In this document: one piece after another, positions 1-12,420 of the stretch | How positions within the stretch are numbered: the first letter of the stretch is position 1 | Layout of the letters: every line of letters starts with the position of its first letter | Assembly: GCF_042242105.1 (NCBI RefSeq) | Contig: NC_092029.1 | Coordinates: 11,463,885 to 11,527,884 of the forward strand | Length of the DNA stretch: 64,000 nucleotides | Reading direction: 5' to 3' | Source: Pempheris klunzingeri | Lineage: Eukaryota > Chordata > Actinopteri > Acropomatiformes > Pempheridae | Notes under the pieces: generated by a model | Database searches by the model: none | The model's input: the letters and a program-made list of their open reading frames with translations, nothing else | What the model was told of the DNA's origin: nothing | Program-made: the position numbers and the translations under genes

Positions 1-1320
1 AACATACAACTATGCATGAAAGAAAGTCATTCCCAAATCATATTTAACAACAAAATAATATACTGGCATGTGATTTATGAAAAAACACTAAACGAACATT
101 GCTTAAGAAGGAAGGTCTTAAGTGAGTATTGTTAGATGTGTTAGGGTTCTATGGGTATCTGATATTAATCTCTTAGATCATGACAGATTCACTCTGAGCC
201 TGTCTATTTTCTGTGCCAATTGTTGTTTGATTTACAGTAGACACTCATTACAATGTGTCATGATAGTGTGACGTGATGAGCAGTGTGAATGTGTATTGTT
301 TCGCATTGTCATCATGTTAACTGTGTGGACTCCAGGAAGAATAGGTGCGGCTATGCAAAAGCTAACAGGGATCTTCATAAACAAGCAAACAAACACTGAC
401 CATGTAGTCGCAATATAGCGCCTCTGTTGCATGTCATAAGCGATCTCTCTCCCAGCATTTCCTGTCAGCTTTCTGCTGTCCTCTGTTCAATAAGGGGGAA
501 AATCCTCTTTTGTGGAAGATGTCTGAGAACCATGTCGACACTCAAAGTGAGCCTTGGCAGTCAGTCAGCAGTATGTCTGCTTTTAAATCGGGATGCAGGG
601 CTAATAAGATCTATAAGTAAGAATTCTTATAAGACCCCCCCCCCCATAAAAACTGTAATTTAGTCTTAATTGTTTCAGTGATCAGTTCATTTAATAATTT
701 GCAATACTAACGTGGAATGAGAGAACTTTGATGCTACTTTGCTGAAAACTGGCTCTGAATGTAACTCAGCTATCTCACTATCCTTGAGTAGAGCCAATGG
801 TGAAGGCAGACTACTGTATATACTGCTGTAAGGCAGAGGGCTGGATAACGTGGTTGAGGACAATATCATAATGTTAGTAGGTTGCTTTATGTATAAAATT
901 CTGTATCAAATTGGTGTTCAATGCAATGACCTTTGCTAGACTTTCCATCAAATCAGACAAGACTTATAAAGCAATAACTCCACTAATTTCTAATCACATT
1001 TTACTCCGAATCCTTACTTTGGACAGGAGGTAACATCAAACTTTAGGACCATATCATTAAGATATGATATTACCATGAGTCAATAACTGTTATGTCAAAT
1101 TGTTGTCCAGCCCTTGACTACACTATGCTTTAATTTATCTAAGCACTGCATAAGAGAGAGGGAAAATACTAGCTTTATTCTTAAATGCATGTGACAATTG
1201 TGTACTGAGGATCTAATAAACTAATAAACTAATAACACACTCATTAGCCACAAAAGCTTTTGAGTTAGATAGTACTGGTGAAACAATGGCAATAAATAGT
1301 TATAAAAGTTACAATCTTAC
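1..1320 (-). other. Presumed fbxo25 intron, no exon recognised
   Basis: This stretch follows the donor site of the first fbxo25 coding exon on the minus strand, so it should be the next intron running off the left edge. I looked for a continuation of the F-box protein (a basic KKRKK-type segment is expected soon after the first exon) and saw none. The open frames here are short and resemble no family. A run of C residues lies near 637-645. Confidence 0.4.
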
Positions 1321-1453
1321 TCTGTCAAGTCTATCTCTCTGTTGTTATCTTCCAACTCGTGTCCATAGAAGACAATCCTCTTCCAGCCATGCTCCGTCTT
1401 TGTCCAGCTCCATCCTGGCGACCTCCAGTCCTTGCCCAAGAAAGGCATTTTAA
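1321..1453 (-). CDS. fbxo25: F-box protein 25, first coding exon (gene continues left of window)
   Basis: Reading the minus strand, a pyrimidine/C-rich tract ending in CAG is followed by TTAAA and an ATG at 1448. The exon encodes 42 codons plus two bases, beginning [15 protein letters not shown] and followed by TKTEHGWKR, and ends at a GTAAGA donor (intron from 1320). The MPFLG-DWRSPG-SW-KT--GWK start is the hallmark of the FBXO25/FBXO32 (atrogin-1) pair. The W after PG and the ELE-NNR stretch near residue 31 resemble FBXO25 rather than FBXO32. These proteins are substrate-recruiting subunits of SCF (SKP1-CUL1) ubiquitin ligases; the F-box itself is encoded in later exons outside the window. 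Exon limits are certain to a few bases; the paralogue assignment is from memory of the family. Confidence 0.82.
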
Positions 1454-2500
1454 CTGGGGGGGTGAATGTGAGGCAAGTGGGCTGCCAATCCAGACACCTG
1501 GAGAGTCAACAAGATGCAGGATCTATCTTTGTGCCCTGGTTCAACAGAAGCAAAGAGAGGCCATAAAAAACAAGTGAATACATATTGTTTTTACTTAATG
1601 TTGACACTGAAAAAATTCTGATTAAAAAAAAAAAACAGTGTTTGATTTTCAAGTTGCTCAAATCTGGAAATTCAAGTCAAGTAAAAAATCTGGTTGCTTG
1701 AATTGGATTGGTGAAATTCAGACATCAAAGTTCACAATGAAAAGTTTAAACTCCAGAGACACCAGAGCAACAGCATCTGATATCTGTCCATCAGGTTACA
1801 TCCTGCCAATCATGCTTTAAGAGACAGACAAAATGAGAGACTGGGAACCTGGGATACTTCTATCTGAAGTTTTTGAAGTTGTACAAGTTGGTCATTTCAA
1901 CTTCAGGGCATTTTAAAGAGAAGAATGTATTCAGATTTTCAGAATATTTCAATAATATGAATACAGCAAGGTTTACAATATGCGTTCAGTAGTGGTTAAA
2001 CTGCATTTGCTTTTTAAATGATGACTTTTTAAAATGGTCTTTGTTCCTTCTGTGGACAAAAGTCTTAGTAGCTTAAAACTGGGCCTATATGTTAATATCA
2101 GCTTACTGTCATTGTGACAACAGCAGCCAAATACACAGGAGAGCCACCATTAGATTTAACATGGTTGTCTATTTTCAGCCTGTTTTCTTGATATTACGCG
2201 TAAACACTGAAATGCAAAATGGCATACTGAGCCAAACTGCTTTAATAACACTCCTGACCACGACTGTGACGCATTTACATTTGAACATTTGTAAAAACGG
2301 CGTTAGTTAAGTCCCAGTCGTTTAAACGTTTTACGGTAAAAAAAAAAAAAAAAAAAGAAGAAGAAGAAGAAAAGACGAGCTGTCAGTCGGTTCAACGCAC
2401 GTAGACACGACAGGAAGACAAAGGGGAGTCTCATCTAAAAATAACAGAGTTGTGACTTTCTGCAAGAGGACCAAACAAACCTTAAGCGAGTCCTTTGTTG
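1454..2500 (-). other. Probable 5'UTR intron of fbxo25
   Basis: The coding exon at 1321-1453 begins only five bases before its ATG at a clear splice acceptor, so a non-coding first exon must lie upstream on the minus strand. This stretch separates the exon from the promoter-like patch near 2.6 kb. A possible donor, AAG followed by GTTTGT, lies at about 2475-2485 (minus strand). Nothing else recognisable is present; a poly-A and GAA-type run occupies 2338-2371. Confidence 0.35.
2338..2371. repeat. Poly-A / GAA simple repeat
   Basis: A run of about 20 A residues grades into AAGAAGAAGAAG. It is low-complexity sequence with no coding meaning. Confidence 0.85.
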
Positions 2501-2529
2501 TATCTCCTGTCTGTGTTTTCTGCACCTTT

Positions 2530-2720
2530 CGCCTGCCGTGCTGGAAATATTGACGGAAGTAAACACAGTGAGGACACTGGGACTCGTCTCCGCCCCCTGC
2601 TGCTCTCTGATTGGACCAGACGTCAGTATTTATCCTGTTGCTACCCGGAGACGCGTCGCTGATTGGTTGCTGCGGCTTTCAGTCATTCTCTTTTTATATT
2701 CCCTCTGTTTTGTTGTGGCT
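2530..2720 (-). promoter_or_regulatory. Candidate promoter of fbxo25 (ETS, GC-box, CCAAT and CRE-like motifs)
   Basis: A GC-richer patch in AT-rich surroundings holds GACGGAAGTA (ETS-type), CCGCCCCC (GC box), two ATTGG motifs (CCAAT boxes as read on the minus strand, about 2610 and 2662), and GACGTCAG (CRE-like). It lies about 1.1 kb upstream of the fbxo25 coding exon, which itself starts at a splice acceptor. The motif set is typical of a TATA-less housekeeping promoter. Direction and target gene are inferred from position; no coding exon was recognised on the plus strand to the right. Confidence 0.45.
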
Positions 2721-2739
2721 TTCCTCTACACGTGACAGA

Positions 2740-5727
2740 GGGCTGCGCACATGCACTTGTGTTTTGATTTTGAGATGGAGGATGGGATCAGGACCAGTGG
2801 GCAGCTGTGAGAGAGATGATGTGGTCATTAAAGAGCTTTTCTAAAATCATAGATATTTAAAATGATACAATAATATGGTAACGTTATTTTATCAGAAGCC
2901 TCACTTTGTGTTATTTTGTTTTATTTTATCTAGGTCACTGTCCTTCCTGCTCTGATGTGCATATACAGCAGTATCACTGAATACCTTATTTTGACTATTA
3001 CAATTTAGGTTACAATAGTCCTCTTTAATAGTCACACATTGTTTTTATCCACTTGAATTCAGTGATGGATAGTAACTAAGCATGTTTACTCAAATACTGT
3101 ACTTAAATACAGTTCTCAGGTACTTTTACTTTCCACAAGTATTTCACTTTTATTTTACTTTATACTTCTGCTCCACCACAATTCAAAGCTTTTTACTCAA
3201 CCACTTTGAGCTTTAGTCACTACTTACGTCTCACATTAAGCTTTTACAAACAAAACATACAATCAATTTAGAAAATATGGCATAAAATATGGCACTGTGC
3301 TGCAGATTAAACTGCCCAACAGTATATAAGGCAGTTGAGTGCAACCTCCACCAGCTCTAGCATTAAAATGCTTATGTGTTAAAAAACAACAACAAGATAA
3401 ATAAAGTAATGTAGCTCTCTGAGAGGGACCGTTCTACCCACTAAGAACTTTTCCTTTCATGCTTTAAGTGCTTTTTGTTGTGTTATTGCTACGTTTACTT
3501 AAAAGATCTGAGTACTGCTTCCACCACTGCTTAAATGTATTCTCTTTTGGGGAAGTCAAGTCTCAGGCCTTTCAGAGTAAGTCTTTATTCAAGTCACAAG
3601 TCCTTTAGAGCAAATTCAAGTTAAGCTAGAAGTCCTTGTTTACAAATTCCAAGTCATAGTGCAGGTGTTTGAGATGTCTGAATGCTAAAATGACACAACA
3701 TGTGAACACTGTTCTTTCACTGCCGCATTAATAGTGTGTTTTACAAAGCAGAGATCAAGTCCTCTCAGTGTTTAGGATTAATAATTAAAATCAGAGTTCT
3801 AGTGATGCTACGAGATTACTTTGTTGAAGCTCAAAGTAAATGTGAGTAATGAGAATGACTTTGTAACATCACAAATAGTTTGGAGGCTGTTTGAGTCCAG
3901 TAACAACTTACATGTAGTGTGATGAGGAAAGTTGAAACCTCCAGTACAAATCCACTAAGATTGGACCTTTCAGTGAAGTAGGAGACATCTTACATCCAAT
4001 AGTTTAATGTTTGATTGGAAAAAAATATATTCATATAGATTCTGGATTCTACAATGAGGCAGAAAAGGTAGACATATTTTTTTGAGTTTTTAATGAGTTA
4101 AATTTTTGTGTAAAAACCATATACGACACACATTGTTATTCAAAGAAGACTATTTTATCTATTTTAAAACATATCTGTATATTTTCATTTGAAGCTATGA
4201 AAAGTCTGCCTAGCAGTGTCTTATTTATTTAAGACTTATTTATTCCATATTTTACCAGGTAAAAGACATTAAGGGTTTTAGGGAAGTTTTAAGTAAGTCA
4301 AGACCTTGAGCAATCAAGTCCAAGTGTCCAAAATCTCCAAAAGGCCAACGTTTTTTATCATAAATCTGACTTAAGTAAAGAAAGTCAAGTCTGCAGCTGG
4401 TATTTATTTTTCTATGTCAGGAGGGACAAGGCCTGAATAACTGCTGTCATTAGATACTTTGATTTGTGTGGAAAACACTGATTTAAAACATGTTGCTTTG
4501 TCTTCCTCAAAATACCAAAAAGAAAAACCTAAAAAAAAAAAGTCTGATATATCAAGCACCCATCTACACTGGTGTATGTGTGGTGATTGTTCCTCTGGGC
4601 ATTGTAATTGTAATTACGTTCAGTCTTGTTGTTAGATACTGCCCCCCTTAGGCTCCATACAGTAAATTCAAAAAGTTTTCAATCACTACAAAAAGTATGC
4701 TATGCTATATATATATATATACCTCCAAAAGCTGCACTTGACTAAGAAAAGCAACATTTCAATCCTGTTGAATCACCATCAGCCAAAATCTGCTATAATG
4801 CACCTGGCCTAAATATAGGATTAGATGTGCACAGAACCTGTTACCATGAATATATTTACATGAATACATTTAATTAAAAATAATTAACAAGCTTATTTGT
4901 ATAGCTGTTTTACAACATTCACAGTACTTCAGTATAAAACAATATTGTAACACTTTTACATGATAAAGATACATTTATGAGCATATCATCCAGTAAATGA
5001 AGATACTTGCAAGCCTGCTGCAATGCAAGCAGTGTACACTTTCAGTCCTATATATTGTAAAAGCTAACCTTGTGCCCCTTTCTTGCAACGAATCATCAAC
5101 TTCAAGTAACTTCAGGTTCTGGCAACAAACAAGACATGACTTGCCCTGATGTGAAAAAGTCAGCCAGGCCTCAGTGTGAAAGTGAAAGGTGTGTCCGCAA
5201 CACTAGTGCAACTGAGTGATGTGTATCTGCTCACATATACTGTGCAGAAGTTTGTTTCTGTGTAATTCTGTAAAACACTGAGTCAACAATAATCTGTCCC
5301 TTGCTGTTTTTCTCACTCATGTGGGAAAAGGGTCAACAGACAGAAGGAAAGGGAGAGAAAGCGGTGAAGAGACAAAGCAGACAGACTTGGGAGGTGTTGT
5401 GGAGATACAGTTACAACGGGTCACTGGATTTAAGCCTATCAGATTATTAGGTACATTCCTCTCTCACACGTGACTCTGGGATCTACTGATTCTTTGGCTG
5501 TGAAATAACTACATCCAACATTTTTTTTTTTGTCTGGCTGCAGTTAAAGTTAATGATTTTACCAGTTTTATTGCCGTTAATAAGAAACACACAACCCCAA
5601 TAAAATGAAAGTGTTTGTTACTGACATTTTCATATTGTGAATTTAAGAGGCAGGTTGTACAAATTATCATTTACGGGAACTATTTATAAGGGATCAATAA
5701 GTTGTAGTTGAGAGTTAGTTTTAAAAA
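2740..5727. other. Intergenic region between fbxo25 and fam110c
   Basis: No gene recognised. It contains the TIR-type repeat at 3060-3530, followed by degenerate CAAGTC/AAGTCAAG-rich sequence to about 4400 that also looks repeat-derived, a short TA run near 4704-4720, and otherwise unremarkable AT-rich DNA. Confidence 0.5.
3060..3530. repeat. Dispersed teleost repeat, non-autonomous DNA transposon-like
   Basis: The left edge reads CAGTGATGGATAGTAACTAA and continues with ACTCAAATACTGTACTTAAAT-type sequence. The right edge reads GAGTACTGCTTCCACCACTGC. Both edges are diverged versions of the CAGTGGTGGAAG / AGTGATGGA-AGTAACTAAG sequences abundant in fish genomes, with the right edge in inverted orientation. 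Compare the better-preserved relative at 36099-36406. The edges are estimated and I found no clean target duplication. Confidence 0.5.
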
Positions 5728-5733
5728 TTTATT
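5728..5733 (-). promoter_or_regulatory. Candidate polyadenylation signal of fam110c
   Basis: TTTATT on the plus strand is AATAAA on the minus strand, about 385 bases downstream of the fam110c stop codon. A further copy lies near 5567. The choice of site is an inference from position. Confidence 0.4.
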
Positions 5734-6117
5734 CAATGTCATTTAGAATCTTTTTATAGATCAGTTATGAGCCACTGAGAAGAACAACTATTAGGTTGCC
5801 AGATTGTGAAAAATCCCTATGTACATCTATGTACTCTGTTTTCTCAGTTTTGACCTTTAACACAGGACTGTACTCTAAATTGCAACAGTGTGACACTTCT
5901 GTGTGAAATGCACGGTTTAAAAAAATGCAAGTAAATTTACGTGTTACAAGATGAAAATGTGTGGAAAAAGTAACAGTTTTTGTGTTTCTGTGTGTGCGAT
6001 GTGCGGCCTTCTGCGTCCCCCGACGTGACAGAGAACAAATAGCTCTTTGCATGTTTGAACAGAAGCAAACACGCTGAATCTTCATTTCCTCTCAGAAGTG
6101 TCAAAAAAGGATCTATC

Positions 6118-7188
6118 TCAATCAAGGTCTCTCAACCTTTTCCCAGTCTCTATAGCATTTTTGCAGCTGTACAGCCATTTGATAATCCTTGCATTGCGCT
6201 CAATAACTGATGTCCCCTGACACATCTTTTTATGTAACTCATCCTCCAGTAGTCCATCGCTGTCACCACTGTTTCTGGAGAAGCCGTCGTCTGATGTAGA
6301 GACGCTTACGCTGCGGATGTTTTTTGCAATTTCATCTGAGCGGGCAGAGAAGTTCTCCCTGCCCAGAGACTCAATAACCTCACCGCCCAGCCCGCAGAAC
6401 TTGAAAAAAGCGTCAAAGTCTGCAAAATTTTTGGAGTACCTGGAGCTGATGTCAGAGTGAGAACGACTGACCCCTTTGCCAGACCTTCTTTCAAACTCAA
6501 GAACCTTGAGGAGGTCAGCAGATTTGTTGACAACACCATCTTTCAGCTTTGTCCCAGAATCACTGTTTAATGTGCTGTGTTGATCTGATTCTCCATTTCT
6601 GCTATTCTCTGACTGAGAGGCCATTACATGTGTGCTGCATTCCTTCGCTGTTGCAGTATCTTTGTTGTTGGTGTCTTTTCCCCCGTTGCCCTCAGCTTCA
6701 CACTCCTTATCTGCTGCCTCAGGTAAGGGAACATTCTTATGCACTGAGCTGAGCAGCAACTTACGTGTTATATGATGTTTGCGGTCATTTGTTGACCCTC
6801 TCAGTAACTCACATTTCTGTCTGTAAAGTAAAAGAGAGTCCGGTCTTTTCTTGGAGCTCGACCGACGTGGTGAGCAGCTTCGTACACCACATGTGACCTC
6901 TGTTGAGTTGCCGCCTATGACAAGATTCCCACCACGGTTTGAGCTCCGGTTAGAAGATCCAGTGCTACTCACTGAGGCTGATCCGAGACTGATCACTGGC
7001 TCCTGAGTTGAGTTGACCACCTGTTGGCTTTTGACATATTTGGGTTTGCTTGCCGCAAGTCTCTCCACAGCACTCATTCGTCCTTTTGTCTCATTTTCCA
7101 GTTCCATTTGCTTTCGGAGATAATCAGGACCCTTCTCCAGAATTTTTGTTGTATCACTGGTTGTCTCCATTGCTGTTTTAATGAACAT
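6118..7188 (-). CDS. fam110c: FAM110 family protein, probably FAM110C
   Basis: An uninterrupted single-exon frame of 356 codons. FAM110 proteins are centrosome/spindle- and microtubule-associated proteins of poorly defined biochemistry. Family blocks are present in the usual order: KGPDYLRKQ near residue 19, SAVERLAASKPKYVKSQQ at 39-56, RPDSLLLYRQKCELLRGS at 115-132, the RSHSDISSRYS and FFKFCGLGGEVIESLGRENF blocks at about 240-282, and SVIERNARIIKWLYSCK near 327. The middle (about 140-230) is low-complexity and poorly conserved, as in the family. The first ATG (7188) has a weak context; the second (7170, METTSD) has G at -3 and G at +4 and may be the true start, giving 350 aa. Family assignment is firm. 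The C paralogue is chosen because acp1 and alkal2 follow, as in human 2p25.3. Confidence 0.88.
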   Translation of the reverse strand: MFIKTAMETTSDTTKILEKGPDYLRKQMELENETKGRMSAVERLAASKPKYVKSQQVVNSTQEPVISLGSASVSSTGSSNRSSNRGGNLVIGGNSTEVTCGVRSCSPRRSSSKKRPDSLLLYRQKCELLRGSTNDRKHHITRKLLLSSVHKNVPLPEAADKECEAEGNGGKDTNNKDTATAKECSTHVMASQSENSRNGESDQHSTLNSDSGTKLKDGVVNKSADLLKVLEFERRSGKGVSRSHSDISSRYSKNFADFDAFFKFCGLGGEVIESLGRENFSARSDEIAKNIRSVSVSTSDDGFSRNSGDSDGLLEDELHKKMCQGTSVIERNARIIKWLYSCKNAIETGKRLRDLD

Positions 7189-10100
7189 TTAAATGAGTTC
7201 TTTCCAAAGAGTTTGTAATCCTTTAGCATGCACCCTCTCCAGTGTTGGAGGTAAAAGATTCCATTCAAGCCCGTTCTTTGCCTGAGCACGTATTACAACA
7301 GGAGACTTCACTTTGTCTGTTCAAACTCACGTCACATCAACCCCACCCATTCTGCACAAGGCTAGTTTTAACCAAACACAAGCCTGTTCAAAGTACACCT
7401 GATACCTTCACAAGTACAGTGAAAGCTGACACTGCTGCTGCTGTTTTTTCTCTTGTCCTGGAGGAAAGGTGGACCTTTACGCTTGTTGTGCAATGCAAGA
7501 CAAACTCTTACACGATTCCCAACGAAGAAATGTGGTGTCTTTACAGAGTGTTGTTCACTGTTTTTTATTGACAAGTTTGCCAGAGACACTGACTCATCAA
7601 ATGGGCTTGGTGCTCACTACAGTGGAAGTGTTGTGCAATAAATATTTACTGCAGTCAGTGTAGTCATTATTAAATCACGCAGCTTGTATTATGTCTCCTG
7701 CTGGGATTATCAAAGGCAGGTAGATTATAGTTATTTACTCGGCAATGCCATCAATACCAGTGATGGAAAAGCTTGTGCAAGGCCAATTCAGGATGGTTCT
7801 ACATTGTTTTAGAATTTCTTAAGACCACTAATTTGACAGTCTTTTATCTTGGAAACATGTCCCATTTTAAGGTTAAGACTATTTTGTACAAATTTTAATT
7901 GAGTCAAAGCAGGAATGACAGCAATAAGATAAAAACCCTGAACTTGCTTATCAAAATGACATACAACAAATGATCAATGTCAGAAAAAACTGTTTTTCAT
8001 GTGCAGTTGGACTTAATGATTATTCTTTGCCAATTACGATAAACCCATTTAAACCCATTTTTGGATTGATCTGCTGAAACTGTTACAGCCACAAAAAGAA
8101 CAAGAAGAAAAACAAGACATTGACAGGGAAACCCCATCCAAGATATATTTTACAAAACAAAAAAGGTTTATTCAAAAAGCTACCAGAAATGAGCCAAAAC
8201 TAAGGATGTCTGGAAGCCTGGCCAAAAAAGAATAAAATGAATGGGGGAAGTCTGGGCCAACCACACAATGGGCCATCGGACCCAGAACTTCAACCCCTAA
8301 CATAAACAATAAAGAAAGTAAAGTAACAAAAAAGCTATGAAAAACTGAAAAACTACCATCCTCAAAATTAAACTCAAACTCAAAAGAGAGAGAGAAAACC
8401 AGGAGCACCTGAAAGGGAAGGAGAAGAGACAACAGGAAAAACACACAACAGAAACCATAAAACAGTGAATGTTGTTTTAGTTTGATGAGTCTCTAGTTTA
8501 TTTTAATTGTGGCGTGCATACAAGCAACCTGAATACATACTAAAATGTTAATTAAAAACATTAAGATTACCAGTGATAATGCGCACGCATCTGATTTTGT
8601 TTGTGTGTGAACATCGTAAGCATTTCCTTTTGAGGTATCACATAGTGGAATTCTTAAAGAAAGTAGGACCAGATGATCAAACGGACATGCAATGCAATTG
8701 ACCATAATTAACCACAATAAAAGCAGCAAGGAAAACTGCAGCACAGCTCAGCTATAAACTGGATGTTTACACTCTTTTCATCACGTTGCTGTGTGAGTGT
8801 GGGACTTTGTCAACTTTTCGGTTTTTACCACAAGCCCAACTGCAGATTTTCCACAGCAAAAACATTGAGATCCGCACTAGTGGCCCCTGTGGGCAAAGCT
8901 GCTCCTGAATCCAGAGTTACTGGAATGGATGGAAGTGAATGGTCAATCCATGCTTAGAGCTTACCTTTCTCTGAATGGGTTTAAAGGTATGGTCTGGATC
9001 TTTCATGGATAGATGTGACTGAGTACCTCAATGAGAGAGAGAGAAAGCAGCATGACTATGACTTTATATGAACTTGTATTTGCGTTTTTATAATGTTCAC
9101 TTCAAACAAGAAATATGTCAAGCACTACTCTAACACAACAGTATTCATCAAGTGTGTTGAAACCCTGTTGGCTTTTGATAGGTGCAAGTGGAAATTAAAG
9201 AAAAAAAATTGCTATCCCATCAAAAAAAAGGAGGAGGTAACAAGTAACTCTCTGTTCTCTGCTTTCTTTTCGTAATTGGAAACATTCACTGAACTTGAAT
9301 CTGAAACATCTGTGTGCAAGCTGAACCTTAAAGTTACCCGATCACCAGATCTGCTTGTTTACGAGGCAGTGGGCAGCATTAGGATGCATAGTGTGAAAGT
9401 TATTAGAATACAGTCTTGCATTGCTTTTGGCTTAATTACCCTAGAGTGGCCTCATTCATTTATTTCCCTTTAAGAGCAAACACTTCACATCCAGTGCAGT
9501 CGTCCAAGAAAAATAAGTCACTCTCTCTGCTTGTTGCTTTCACTGAGGGCCATCATAAACCAATGACCTTCAGACCTTTTTATTGAGTGCTTTCAAATAA
9601 TTTTTAATGTTTGTACATAGTCATCATGCCACATCTGTTTTTCGTGTTGATTGCATTTATTCAGCCGTTTGATTTCTTTTGAATGTCTTCCCTGAAAATC
9701 AGAAGGAACAGTACACTTGGGGATTCTGCTGTGTTTACTTGTGCTTTATCCTTCTTTGACCTCTGCTTCAAATCATGATCTCCTTGTGATACAGTATGAG
9801 TTCTCAGATTTTGAAGTCTGGTGTTAAGCAGAAGTATGCAAGAAGTGTCAATGTGATTAATGATTCCTCATGGGAATGATTAGGACTATGGTGGACTTGC
9901 CTGTTGTTCAGAAGTAGCCCCAAATTAGAAGATATTTGGCTAAGTTATCAACACTGCTGTGTGAATACTGCACGTCATTCTCTTTCTACCGTGAACAAGA
10001 CTAAAGCTGGGCTGCACCAACAATTATTTTTAAATCATTGTATAACTATAAATGATGTTGCACTAAACTCTACAAATAGCTTTAAATTGAGAAAGATTAC

Positions 10101-11214
10101 ATTTAAACCTTTCTTTAAATGTCAGGTTAACATAGATTCAATATAATTTTGTTCTGCCAATGTTTTCATGTTCATATTGAGTGTCATTTTTCCCCCATGT
10201 TTTAGCTAACACACCCATTTATTAATTGCTGTGATGTTACATGTGTTTTTGTTTTCTTTTTAGTGTCAGATCTTTTTTTATTACCTGATCTTGATTTGCT
10301 GAGCATAAGAATGTGTTGCAGGTGTGCTGTTCCTCCCCTAGATAACCCTGCCTGGTGAATGGAAAGGAGAAGCATTGTGGCTTTTGCTCAGCACAGGAGA
10401 AGGTTGACACTGGACACAGTTTTCCTCTTCTTTTTTTGTTGAGTTTTATGGCGGTTGGCATTCAATAAACATTGTATTACTGCCAATTTCACATTTCACA
10501 GTTTCACATTGCAAACTATTTACAATGTCAACCCAAAGTGATCCTTTTCCCGACATTGTCCATTTTGAAAAACAGACCCGATTGTCTGAGTAGGTGCTAA
10601 TCCTTCCCCAAGTATAACAGCTAGCAATTTCCCTTGCAGTGCACATTGCTTGCTCTTTCTCTAATTTACACTCTTTACCACAGCACTTGTTCCTCCCACA
10701 TCTTCTGACTCGTAGACATCGTGCAGCAACATGTCCATATTCCTGACAGCAGACACATCTAAGAGGAGCTTATGGGACCTCAAACGTCAGCACACATTCT
10801 TAAGATGAAAATGTTTTTTTATGGTTTCATATTCACTGGCATGCATGTTCCAGTCTGTTTCTCTCTACCACTGTTTCTGTACCCTAGCTGAACCATCCCC
10901 TTTGTATATGTACAGGTGAATTGCTCAATCCAACGACGAAGGGCATGGCACTCGTGGACTCTCACTCAGCAGCAGGAAACACAACAGTAGAAGTAGTGCA
11001 AGTAGTCCAACTCCCACAGCAAGGCTAGACCTGAGAAACCTGTGTCTGTGGGTAGTAAGAAACATGTTAATGTTAGAGAGTGTGTTCTTTACAGAGCCGC
11101 CTCCCCACTTACTCTGGAGTCCCTTACAGTAAACTATTGAAAGACGAATTGTTGGGCGTCATGGTTTAGTTTTATGTCCAAACACTAAGTGGTACATGTT
11201 AGCATTTACAGCAC

Positions 11215-11400
11215 GTACAGTGGAGGCTGATGGGACCTGACAATGACACTAAATGAAAAGCTAAAGGATGACCAAAGTTAAAGTTATTAAAATTCACCCT
11301 GAAGGGGACATGAATGAGCATGTCAAATTTCATATCAACACACCCTATAGATGTTGAGAAATTTCTTTCAATGCCACAAATGTCAACCTCGTGATAGAGG
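11215..11400 (-). repeat. Dispersed teleost repeat (GTTAGCAT family), partial copy
   Basis: Read on the minus strand it runs: TTTCTCAACATCTATAGGGT, then GAAATTTGACATGCTCATTC, a CCCTTCAGGGTGAATTTTAA segment, and TAACTTTGGTCATCC followed by a TTTTCATTTAGTGTCAT segment. This is the same order of blocks as in the copies at 30505-30815 and 53425-53650. Only the first half of the unit is present. Confidence 0.6.
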
Positions 11401-11639
11401 AAGTCACTTACATACACCCACAAACACACAAACACACCCTCTTATCTGCCCTTTGGCTCACGGACACAAGTGGAAACATGACTTAAAAACTCTCATCTTT
11501 TGAAATGCTGTGGTTGAAACTGGGTGCAGTGGCATTGTTTACAATCATTTAGCATATTGTCTGACTGATTGCTTAATTGGAAAAAAGAGAGAAGAGGCAG
11601 ATTCTGGGATTGATTGAGGGAAGCAGAGTAAACATGAAC

Positions 11640-11990
11640 ACTTACACCATTAATTGCTTTTCCCCTGAGTCATCTTACTTTTATTGAATTCTTAACTCGT
11701 GCTGCTAGCTGGACAAACATATTCTGCACCTTAATGTGACGCCGAATCATCACTTAATTGTGTTTTTATTAAGTCATTCACAATAATTACATCCATCCTT
11801 GAGACGTGAAAGAAACTGGCTGACTCAATTAAAAACATCGGCAAATTATGAGTTATAATTGCTGCAGGCACCTCTTGCTTGCAGTTATTGTTTGTTATGT
11901 AAAGTACCTGATAATTGGTTATCATGCATGCAGTGCTAATTACCAGGAATATAACGTCAGCTCCCACTCAATTAGTCAGTGTCTAATAAT
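11640..11990. promoter_or_regulatory. Homeodomain-site-rich island, candidate enhancer
   Basis: Within about 350 bases there are many TAAT-core motifs, several of them palindromic: CATTAATTG, CTTAATTG, TCAATTAAAA, TGATAATTGG, GCTAATTACC and TCAATTAGTC. It also holds a CRE-like AACGTCAG and an E-box-like site. The sequence is not simple repeat. This density resembles conserved developmental enhancers, but conservation cannot be tested here and the target gene is unknown. Confidence 0.3.
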
Positions 11991-12199
11991 CATAGGCTCA
12001 TCTTACTGTATTTGAAAAAAACAGCTGTCATCACACACACACACAACATCACAGGATTTAATGTATTTTAATGTAAGGTGCAGTATGTAAAAGTTGGCCA
12101 ACTGCTCCAATAAAATGGGGGGCAGCATTTAATATCATCTTCCCACCATCTAATAAATCCTGTCCTAAAAAATGTATAACCATCGCCTCATGTCATTTA

Positions 12200-12420
12200 A
12201 GGTTCAAGGTTCATTTATTTACCATTGTAAAACACAGAGTTGTTCAACAAAATGAAAGTTTATGCTACAGACATAGAACATACTGAACATACAGATAATT
12301 AAGTTTAGAATAGAACAGGATCAAGTATAAAATCAAATAAAAAACAATATACAGTCATCTATACACACATACACATATACACCCAGGAAATAAATCTGTG
12401 GTGCATTTTTTGAATTTGTA
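12200..12420. repeat. Possible 3' tail of a teleost retroelement
   Basis: GGTTCAAGGTTCATTTATTT, followed by an ACCATTGTAAAACACAGAGT segment, resembles a dispersed fish sequence often found at LINE 3' ends. It is followed by a short CA/TA-rich tract. No reverse transcriptase coding is present. The assignment rests on pattern memory only. Confidence 0.3.

Noticed and set aside
687..869. Minus-strand frame that might have been the next fbxo25 exon
   Set aside because: Serine-rich frame without the basic KKRKK segment or convincing splice sites; the next exon is probably outside the window.
8163..8444. 90-codon minus-strand frame with Phe/Leu runs
   Set aside because: Arises from A-rich plus-strand sequence; no family resemblance.
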